A DNA stretch of 15,502 nucleotides from an uncultured Pirellulaceae bacterium (GTDB lineage: Bacteria > Planctomycetota > Planctomycetia > Pirellulales > Pirellulaceae): assembly GCA_947258905.1 (NCBI GenBank), contig CAMYKF010000608.1, forward strand, positions 1 to 15,502, read 5' to 3'. The notes under the pieces were generated by a model that searched no databases, was not told where the DNA came from, and saw only the letters and a list, made by a program, of their open reading frames with translations. The translations under genes and the position numbers were made by a program. This document shows, in pieces, positions 1 through 5,337 of the stretch (position 1 is its first letter; every line of letters begins with the position of its first letter).

Positions 1-58
1 GAGCCTGATGTCATCGAGCGAAAATGGGTAACACGATTTCATTCATCAAGTCGGATAA
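1..58 (-). other. start of a third integron cassette (partial)
   Basis: Leftward of the attC site at 51-160, on the - strand, a further cassette should begin just after the G of the R' box (GTTATCC, 59 to 53). Only 58 bases are inside the window. They hold a short start/stop frame (M-N-E-I-V-L-P-I-F-A-R then stop) whose TGA overlaps an ATG that stays open to the window edge. Either could be a leader or the beginning of the cassette gene; too little is visible to name a product. Confidence 0.4.
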
Positions 59-160
59 CGTGCAGGATGACCGAGCCGAAAAGGTAGGCCCAAAGTGGAT
101 TTAGTCTCTCGGAATTATCGTTCGCGTTGGCGGCTTCGGTCGATCCGTTTGTTATCCGCC
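51..160 (-). other. integron attC recombination site (end of cassette 2)
   Basis: A 110-base imperfect inverted repeat with the architecture of an integron attC site. The outer boxes are an exact 8-bp pair, CGGATAAC (52-59) and GTTATCCG (151-158). Inside them GGAT (65-68) pairs with ATCC (143-146), ACCGA (70-74) with TCGGT (136-140) and GCC (75-77) with GGC (132-134), leaving a few unpaired bases on one arm, as expected for the extrahelical bases that IntI recognises in folded single-strand attC. It shares the ACCGAGCC / GGCTTCGGT arms with the second site at 696-789, which is typical of one chromosomal integron. It lies 23 bases past the stop codon of the cassette 2 gene. Confidence 0.82.
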
Positions 161-183
161 GTACCCTAGTTCAGTTGACGACA

Positions 184-681
184 TCATTGGAAACGGATCT
201 CAACATATTTCAAATAGTTTCTGTAATCGTATTCGGAGTTGGAAACAAAGGTGGGTTCCGTTTGGATAGAGCAAAACTTAATTACCGATCGTAGATTCTT
301 GAGTACGTCAGTAAGTCCATTAATTTCAATTCCGGCAGATTTGAGTTGTTCGCGCGTAACGAGACGTTGATGGCCCTTCATGGGAATTCGTATCCCGTCA
401 ATTTTGCCAAATAGTCCAACCCAGTCTTGATGGTCGACAAATGTTATAGCTGCATCTTGGGCGTCGATTTTAATGTCAAATCCGCAGTCTTCTAAATAGA
501 TGTCTTTGTGTTGCCAAGAGTCAAGTATTTGCAACCCGTCAATAGTATCCAACTTGTTTTTTGCGCTGTTGTATTGAGCGTAATAGAACGGCGGAAACAT
601 ACCGCGAAATGGCGCAAGCAATGCCAAAGCAATGGCGACAAACGCGATCGCGACGAGAATCTGTTTCAAACCATATCGCAT
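184..681 (-). CDS. cassette-borne single-span membrane protein of unknown function
   Basis: I do not recognise this 165-residue protein. It starts with a short basic segment (MRYGLKQ) and one strong hydrophobic span of about 18 residues (ILVAIAFVAIALALLAPF), an opening often seen in small planctomycete membrane proteins; the rest (about 135 residues) is soluble and probably outside the membrane. I chose the ATG at 681. An in-frame ATG at 744 overlaps the upstream stop codon (TAATG), but the extra 21 residues would be read out of the attC site of the previous cassette. With the 681 start the ATG sits 20 bases after the predicted cassette boundary and the stop lies 23 bases before the next attC, the usual fit of one gene in one cassette. 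It has no clear Shine-Dalgarno and may rely on readthrough or coupling from upstream. Confidence 0.7.
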   Translation of the reverse strand: MRYGLKQILVAIAFVAIALALLAPFRGMFPPFYYAQYNSAKNKLDTIDGLQILDSWQHKDIYLEDCGFDIKIDAQDAAITFVDHQDWVGLFGKIDGIRIPMKGHQRLVTREQLKSAGIEINGLTDVLKNLRSVIKFCSIQTEPTFVSNSEYDYRNYLKYVEIRFQ

Positions 682-695
682 GCTGTAACCAAGTC

Positions 696-789
696 GCCTA
701 ACGTCAACGATCACCGAGCCGGAACCAGCGATCATCCACTTCATTAAGCACGCAGATCCGGCTTCGCGTGCATCGTATTGTTATCTGGC
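696..789 (-). other. integron attC recombination site (end of cassette 1)
   Basis: A 94-base foldable inverted repeat. The GCCTAAC box (696-702) matches the R-box consensus RYYYAAC exactly; read on the - strand it is GTTAGGC, the R' box where cassette recombination would cut after the G. The partner box is GTTA...GGC (780-789). Inner pairs are ACGAT (707-711) with ATCGT (772-776), CAC (712-714) with GTG (768-770), CGA (715-717) with TCG (764-766) and GCCGGA (718-723) with TCCGGC (757-762), with single unpaired bases at 763, 767 and 771 on the same arm. The last residues of the CPBP gene (MHAKPDLRA) are read from this site. Confidence 0.85.
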
Positions 790-1457
790 GTCCTGCGTTT
801 TAGGGTAGTGGTCAAGTATATGACGGTAAACAGCAGTGCGGCAACAGACGTGACGGCGACGCCGTTCCAGCCTTGGTAATAATGCAGCAAGCCGAAAATG
901 GGAATGCACAACGCGAATGCCAGCCACATATTGCCTGTCGTCATTGTAAGAAGCAGGGGCAGCGTGACACGGAACATCATCTCTTCAGTAACGCCGGCGC
1001 TAAGTGACAACAGGACGCCCCAAATCGCCTCTGCGTTGTTACGTGGATACAGTGCTGTGAAGTCGCCGGCGCCCGCGCGTATTGGTTGCGGCGATTCTGC
1101 TGAATTAGTTTTTTTACGTTGAATCAGCGCAGTCGCCAGTGGCCCCACGGAACCGAGCAGCAGCCCGCAGCAAATCATGTATCCGACGAATCGAATACGA
1201 CGAGGATCAGTGTCGACCGGAACCGGCAGCTTAAATTCGCTTGGAAGTTGCAGCAGTGCAGGTAGCCGCCCGGTAAAGTACAAGGCAAGGACTGATCCGA
1301 GCCCAAAGAGAATGACGCCTTCCAAGACCCAAGACGCCATGATTCGCTGTCGAATCGATGTTTCATTCGCGGCCTTGAGTGTTTCGTAGTCACGTGCTCC
1401 CACGCCGGCCCGCCACGCGAAAATTCCGATCATCGTGACAATGAGAAGCCATTCCAC
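744..1457 (-). CDS. CPBP-family intramembrane metalloprotease (integron cassette 1)
   Basis: A 237-residue, multi-span membrane protein with the signature of the CPBP (CAAX protease and bacteriocin-processing, also called Abi) family: EExxxR at residues 158-163 (EEMMFR) and FxxxH at 188-192 (FGLLH), the glutamates and histidine that form the metal-dependent active site within the membrane. Hydrophobic stretches lie near residues 3-18, 45-63, 90-112, 147-157, 165-185 and 200-218. Family members cleave prenylated proteins or bacteriocin leaders or give bacteriocin immunity or phage-related functions; the substrate here is unknown. It is the first cassette behind the integrase: its ATG is 25 bases inside the predicted cassette boundary at 1482, so it is probably transcribed from a promoter in the attI region. 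The last nine residues are encoded by the attC site, so the functional end is likely near residue 225. Confidence 0.85.
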   Translation of the reverse strand: MEWLLIVTMIGIFAWRAGVGARDYETLKAANETSIRQRIMASWVLEGVILFGLGSVLALYFTGRLPALLQLPSEFKLPVPVDTDPRRIRFVGYMICCGLLLGSVGPLATALIQRKKTNSAESPQPIRAGAGDFTALYPRNNAEAIWGVLLSLSAGVTEEMMFRVTLPLLLTMTTGNMWLAFALCIPIFGLLHYYQGWNGVAVTSVAALLFTVIYLTTTLKRRTPDNNTMHAKPDLRA

Positions 1458-1476
1458 AATTTAGCCAACTTGAGCA

Positions 1477-1610
1477 GGATAACTTATTACTTATTCCCGA
1501 GTACTCAGCAGTAAACGGGAAACCAGGGTTTATTCTCGAGTCGCACCCGGATTTATTACCGAGTCACTACCTCGTTTATTGTCGAGTCGCAAAGTTCTCG
1601 AGTCAATACA
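1477..1610 (-). other. attI-type region with iterated TTTATTNNCGAGTC repeats
   Basis: Between the first cassette and intI is an AT-rich stretch where the platform recombination site attI should lie. On the - strand GTTATCC (1483 to 1477) matches the R' box of the attC at 51-160 and marks the likely attI/cassette junction. Next to it the + strand carries direct repeats of TTTATTNNCGAGTC: good copies start at 1529, 1552 and 1575 (exactly 23 bases apart), with weaker ones at 1491 (TTATTCCCGAGTA), 1594 (TTCTCGAGTC) and 1613 (TTAATCCTCAAGTC). Class 1 attI has two direct repeats that bind IntI; these may be the counterpart, in greater number. Confidence 0.6.
1578..1606 (-). promoter_or_regulatory. 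candidate cassette promoter (Pc)
   Basis: Reading toward the cassettes, TTGACT (1606 to 1601) and GACAAT (1583 to 1578) are separated by 17 bases, matching sigma-70-type -35 and -10 boxes at 5/6 and 4/6 positions. It lies about 120 bases upstream of the CPBP start, where a cassette promoter is expected. The -10 box falls inside one of the direct repeats, so a repeat-binding protein could modulate it. Planctomycete promoter consensus is not well known, so this is a guess from position and match. Confidence 0.35.
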
Positions 1611-1628
1611 TGTTAATCCTCAAGTCAG

Positions 1629-1657
1629 TTGACATGAGCGTGTAAATATGTACAGTA
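1629..1657 (+). promoter_or_regulatory. candidate intI promoter overlapped by a LexA-like box
   Basis: TTGACA (1629-1634) is followed after 16 bases by TACAGT (1651-1656), a plausible -35/-10 pair for intI. Overlapping it is GTGT-N8-ACAG (1640-1655), one mismatch from the proteobacterial LexA/SOS box CTGT-N8-ACAG, with an AT-rich centre as in real boxes. SOS control of intI through a LexA box over the -10 region is established for several proteobacterial integrons. Whether this organism's LexA uses the same motif is unknown. Confidence 0.4.
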
Positions 1658-1744
1658 TTCTTGGCTGCTGACTTCAGGCAATACTTCCCCATCAAGACTT
1701 TAAACGGACCGGCGACCCGATCCATCTCGCGAAAAGGACTCAAC

Positions 1745-3070
1745 ATGTCAGCCAATCAATTCGCTGGGCGTGTGCATGAGTTGAAACTCCGAAAAAATGA
1801 TACTGCATGGTTCCCACGCTGGATCTTCCGGTTCGCATCGCATCAACGGCGGTCCCGAGATCGACAACTGGAAGTGACCGATTCGACCGTGATTAGTTTT
1901 CTCCGAGGCCTGAGGGACCGCGGCGTTCCCGCGTGGCAACGGCTGCAGGCAGTCCGGGCCATTCAAACTTATCGCTCCGAAATCCTGAATACCCAATCGC
2001 CCAGGCTCCAGAATATCCAGCAAACGCTGCAACGAGTCGCCGCCAACGAACGACATGACGCTGGACAGCTGTCCCCTATTCAGGAAAGAGCATTGCTGGA
2101 CTCAATCGATAAATCCGCCCCGACATGGATTCAGCAAATGCATGCCGAGTTAAGACTGAGGCACTATGCACTGGATACCGAAAAGGCCTATGTCGGCTGG
2201 ATACGAAGATTTATCAAGTCTTGCGGCAGCCAGCATCTGGAGCAATTTGGAGAAGCCGAGATCAAGGAGTTTTTGACCGGCCTTGCGGTGAACGGAAAAG
2301 TCGCAGTCAGCACTCAGGATCAGGCACTTTCCGCGCTGTTGTTCCTGTATGAAAAAGTAATGGGCAGAAAATTGGAGTTCCTGGACGTGGTCAAGTCGAA
2401 AAAGCCACAAACCCTGCCGGTCGTTCTGAGTCGCTCCGAGATTCGGAAGCTGTACAAGTTGTGCCATGGACGCACCAGGGCTTTGTTTCAGTTGCTTTAC
2501 GGATCCGGATTGAGACACCGCGAGGCTCTGCGATTGCGAATCAAGGATCTTTGTTTTGATACCGGTCAAATCCTCGTACGAAATGCAAAAGGCGACAAGG
2601 ATCGGGTAACCGTATTGCCGCAATCGAGTATCCAGTTACTCAAGACGCAAATCCGAATCACTCGCGCGACGCACGATTGCGATTTGCAAAACGGATTTGG
2701 CGAGGTCTATCTGCCTTACGCACTGGATCGAAAATACCAAAACGCATGCCGGCAGTTTTGCTGGCAGTATTTGTTTCCATCTCGGCAGTTATCGCGAGAC
2801 CCACGGAGCGGTAAAGTCCGTCGGCATCATTTACGAGAAGGTTCATTCGGAGATTTTTTTCGCAGGTCAGTCAGGCGAGCCGGGATCGAAAAGCATGCCG
2901 TCCCGCATTCACTGCGGCACAGCTTCGCGTCGCATATGCTGGAAGATGGTGCCGATATCCGAACTGTTCAGGAATTGTTGGGTCACAAAGACGTTTCCAC
3001 GACAATGATCTACCTGCATGTGATGAACAAGCCGGGGCTGGCCGTGAGAAGCCCGGTTGACCAGATCTGA
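1745..3070 (+). CDS. intI: integron integrase IntI (tyrosine recombinase)
   Basis: A 441-residue tyrosine recombinase that inserts and excises gene cassettes between attI and attC sites. The catalytic set is complete: R257 (GSGLRHRE), K282 (NAKGDKDR), H388 and R391 (PHSLRHSF), H414 (LLGHKD) and nucleophile Y423 (TMIYLHV). The extra patch specific to integron integrases, not found in XerC/D, is present at about residues 322-362 (LPYALDRKY...WQYLFPS...SGKVRRHHL). The core-binding domain is at about 128-215 (MHAELRLRHYALDTEKAYVG). Residues 1-105 are an N-terminal extension relative to class 1 IntI (337 residues). I chose the ATG at 1745 because AAAAGGA lies six bases before it; an in-frame TTG at 1661 has no such support. 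It diverges from the cassettes, the standard integron layout. Confidence 0.93.
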   Translation: MSANQFAGRVHELKLRKNDTAWFPRWIFRFASHQRRSRDRQLEVTDSTVISFLRGLRDRGVPAWQRLQAVRAIQTYRSEILNTQSPRLQNIQQTLQRVAANERHDAGQLSPIQERALLDSIDKSAPTWIQQMHAELRLRHYALDTEKAYVGWIRRFIKSCGSQHLEQFGEAEIKEFLTGLAVNGKVAVSTQDQALSALLFLYEKVMGRKLEFLDVVKSKKPQTLPVVLSRSEIRKLYKLCHGRTRALFQLLYGSGLRHREALRLRIKDLCFDTGQILVRNAKGDKDRVTVLPQSSIQLLKTQIRITRATHDCDLQNGFGEVYLPYALDRKYQNACRQFCWQYLFPSRQLSRDPRSGKVRRHHLREGSFGDFFRRSVRRAGIEKHAVPHSLRHSFASHMLEDGADIRTVQELLGHKDVSTTMIYLHVMNKPGLAVRSPVDQI

Positions 3071-3119
3071 AGCACGTCAGGTGCCACTAAACCTGCGACG
3101 TATACGGCTTGTTCGGTCG

Positions 3120-4556
3120 TCAATTTTTCCCTTGCTGCAAACGCTTGATCACCGTTTGTGCGGCATGGTAACCGCACATGCCGTGGACGCCGCCGCCGGG
3201 TGGAGTGGAGGCGGAGCAAATAAAGAGACGCGGATTCGGGGTCGTGTAGGGGTTCATCCTGGCTACGGGTCGGGTAAATAGCTGCGTGAGGTTCGCTGCT
3301 CCGCCGGTAATCGCGCCGCCCACATAGTTGGGATTGAAGGACTCAAAATCCGCCGGACGCGTGACGTGACGAGCAAGAATCAAATGGCGAAATCCGGGCG
3401 CGAAACGCTCGATCTGGTTTTCAATCCGGTCGGTCATATCTACATCCGAACCATGCGGAACATGGCAATAGGCATAGCCCGTGTGTTTTCCTGCAGGAGC
3501 GCGACCCGGATCAGCATGACTCTGCTGGCAGAGAATCAGATTAGGCGAATCGCTGTGCCGCCCCTTCCACGCATCACGTTCCGAAGCGGCAATTTCTTCC
3601 AGCCCGCCACCCACATGAACCGTGGTGGCCGACGCAACTTGCGGATCCTGCCAGGGGATTTGGCCGTCCAGGGCCCAATCGACCTTGAACGTCCCGGGTC
3701 CATAGTTGAATTTGTCCAAGCGTCGACAGTAACGTGAGGGCAGGTCATCGCCGGCAATCTCCACAATGGATTTGGGTGACAGATCAAATAGCACCGCGCG
3801 TGAGTCGGGCAACTCGGCCAGCGATGCAACCTTCGTGTCGCAAACGATCTCGCCCCCGAGACTTTCCAGATATCCGGACAACGCCCGTCCAATGGCGATG
3901 GAACCACCGCGTGCTACCGGCCAGTTCTCAACGTGTCCCGTCACGGCAAAGATCAACCCGAGGGCCGCCGTCAACAAATGATCGAGCGGAAGGATTGAGT
4001 GTCCGGCGCATCCGGCAAACAAGGCCCGGGCACGTTCTTCGCGAAAAAACGTCTTGGCAAAGCGTCTTGCTGGCCAGGCAGCGCTGGAACCAAAGCGCAG
4101 CATCTGGAACGGCCTGCGCGGGGTCAATCGCAGCGGTCCCATCAGGTCTGCCAGCAAATCTTGCGGGTGCTTAAGAAGTGGTTTAAACAGTCGTCGCCAA
4201 CGCTTGCCATCGTTGCCCAACTGCTCAGCCGTGCGATCCAGACTTTGGTACAGCATCACAGCAGGCTCGTCATCCAGGGGGTGGGCAACGGAGGCATCCA
4301 GCGCCAACCACTCTAGTCCAAAATCGGCAAGCGGCAATTGGCGAAAGTAAGGAGAGAGGATGCCTGTCGGATGCACCGCCGAACATTGATCGTGGTAAAA
4401 TCCCGGCAGTGTGAGCTGCCGCGTATGCGTGCCCCCGCCCGGTTCCTGCATGGCTTCGCAGACCCTGACACGGTAACCGGACCGGGCCAATTCAATCGCC
4501 GCCGCCAGACCGTTGGGCCCGGCACCCACCACAATTGCATCCAATGTTTCTGCCAT
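3120..4556 (-). CDS. phytoene-dehydrogenase-like FAD-dependent oxidoreductase
   Basis: A 478-residue flavoprotein of the NAD(P)/FAD-dependent oxidoreductase superfamily, in the COG1233 group that includes carotenoid desaturases and PYROXD2-like proteins. The N-terminus has the FAD-binding Rossmann motif GAGPNG (residues 11-16) with the acidic end of the second strand (VCEA), followed by GGGTHTRQLTLPGF. The C-terminus has the family's second FAD-contact segment PPGGGVHGMCGYHAA, starting near residue 452. The substrate cannot be read from the sequence; no other carotenoid gene is near, so a true phytoene desaturase is not indicated. The ATG at 4556 is used because the flavin motif starts nine residues later; an open frame reaches back to 4673 but the extra 39 residues look non-coding. 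It is convergent with intI (49 bases between stops). A palindrome lies about 120 bases upstream. Confidence 0.85.
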   Translation of the reverse strand: MAETLDAIVVGAGPNGLAAAIELARSGYRVRVCEAMQEPGGGTHTRQLTLPGFYHDQCSAVHPTGILSPYFRQLPLADFGLEWLALDASVAHPLDDEPAVMLYQSLDRTAEQLGNDGKRWRRLFKPLLKHPQDLLADLMGPLRLTPRRPFQMLRFGSSAAWPARRFAKTFFREERARALFAGCAGHSILPLDHLLTAALGLIFAVTGHVENWPVARGGSIAIGRALSGYLESLGGEIVCDTKVASLAELPDSRAVLFDLSPKSIVEIAGDDLPSRYCRRLDKFNYGPGTFKVDWALDGQIPWQDPQVASATTVHVGGGLEEIAASERDAWKGRHSDSPNLILCQQSHADPGRAPAGKHTGYAYCHVPHGSDVDMTDRIENQIERFAPGFRHLILARHVTRPADFESFNPNYVGGAITGGAANLTQLFTRPVARMNPYTTPNPRLFICSASTPPGGGVHGMCGYHAAQTVIKRLQQGKN

Positions 4557-4670
4557 GGTTTCCCATCCTGGTGTTAAACGCAGCGGGTGTCTAGCGAACT
4601 CGCAACTACGAAAACCGTAAAAAACTTTGGAAATGTTGTCCGGAATCTCTCCGGAATGGCAATGCCCATT

Positions 4671-4695
4671 CACAGGTACGGTACCGGGTACTGTG
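4671..4695. promoter_or_regulatory. imperfect palindrome upstream of the oxidoreductase
   Basis: CACAG at 4671-4675 and CTGTG at 4691-4695 flank TACGGTACCG (4677-4686). This 10-mer is identical to the centre of the perfect palindrome in front of the TetR-type gene (10441-10454). It lies about 120 bases upstream of the oxidoreductase start. It may be an operator shared by the two loci, though ACGGTACCG also occurs once inside coding sequence near 14953, so chance is possible. Confidence 0.3.
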
Positions 4696-5014
4696 CATAA
4701 AAGCGCTAAAGCAACTCAAATCGAAAGCCGAGCATGCGGCGCCAGCCTGTAGCTGCGGGCTGTAGCTCGCAGTTTGCAGCCATACGAAATGAGAGCCGCG
4801 AAGGCGGCGACAGCGATCTCGGCTCCAAAAACCATGGGGTGCAATCCCTGGTTTGCAGCGCAGATACCGCTTTGATTTGCTGGTGACCAACCCAGCACGC
4901 GATAATCAATGTCAGTAGTTACAAAAAAAGGTCGGATTGAACTGAGCCGCCGGCGCTAGTGCAGCAAACGACAATTGGTGTTCCATGAAGACAAAAGTCG
5001 ACCCAGTTTAAACC

Positions 5015-5157
5015 ACCCTCCCGAAGGGCCTTCTGGGAGGGTCGAGCCGCAGGCTCGGAGAGGGCATTTTTTCGGTTTCGTTAACGGACAATCGACGAGC
5101 GGTGACCCTCCCCGTCCGCTTCGCGTCCGACCCTCCCAACGGGGCCCAACGGGAGGG
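5015..5157. repeat. CCCTCCC/GGGAGGG hairpin repeats
   Basis: Several palindromic units follow each other. ACCCTCCC (5015-5022) pairs with GGGAGGGT (5035-5042); CGAGCC (5043-5048) pairs with GGCTCG (5052-5057); CCCTCCC (5131-5137) pairs with GGGAGGG (5151-5157), with a GGGGCCC core in the loop. A further ACCCTCCCC stands at 5105-5113. The pattern resembles REP-like extragenic repeats of planctomycete genomes. The first two hairpins, followed by TTTTTT at 5067-5072, could also end transcription. Confidence 0.55.
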
Positions 5158-5337
5158 CAAGCTGGGAAAGCTTTTATTGTGGTGGAACAGAAAATACTGT
5201 TTGTTGCACTAGCCTCGGGTTTCCAGGGGAAACGCCCCCTGCAAGACCTGATGCTGGCGCGTTCGGCTCAGTCTTTGGAACTACTGAATATCAACCAACA
5301 AAACAACGTTCCTTAATCAGCCAAACTGGACTGAAAA

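Larger units (their letters stand above)
4557..5337. other. 781-base intergenic region between divergent genes
   Basis: I find no convincing gene here. Short open frames exist on both strands but have no domain, no good ribosome binding site, and repeats run through them. The region holds promoters for the oxidoreductase (leftward) and the kinase (rightward), an imperfect palindrome (4671-4695), a segment at about 4730-4870 with short internal repetition (CTGTAGCTGCGGG and CTGTAGCTCGCAG) that may be a degenerate dispersed repeat, and GC-rich hairpin elements at 5015-5157. Confidence 0.6.

Noticed and set aside
682..744. Upstream start for the cassette 2 gene at 744, overlapping the CPBP stop as TAATG
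   Set aside because: The 21 added residues are encoded by the attC site, and the hydrophobic N-terminus of the protein proper begins at the ATG at 681.
1491..1626. CRISPR array
   Set aside because: Repeats are only about 14 bases with 9-base gaps, are degenerate, and no cas gene is present; an attI-associated repeat fits better.
1661..1744. TTG start for intI at 1661
   Set aside because: It lies at the proposed promoter with no ribosome binding site, while ATG 1745 has AAAAGGA at good spacing.
3120..4556. Carotenoid biosynthesis locus
   Set aside because: The flavoprotein belongs to a broad superfamily and there is no phytoene synthase, cyclase or other carotenoid gene in the window.
4557..4673. 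N-terminal 39-residue extension of the oxidoreductase
   Set aside because: Sequence is unlike any signal or domain and the FAD motif normally sits at the very N-terminus; ATG 4556 fits.
4975..5316. 113-residue open frame on the + strand
   Set aside because: It is read through the CCCTCCC/GGGAGGG hairpin repeats, has no ribosome binding site or domain, and is proline/arginine-rich by composition alone.
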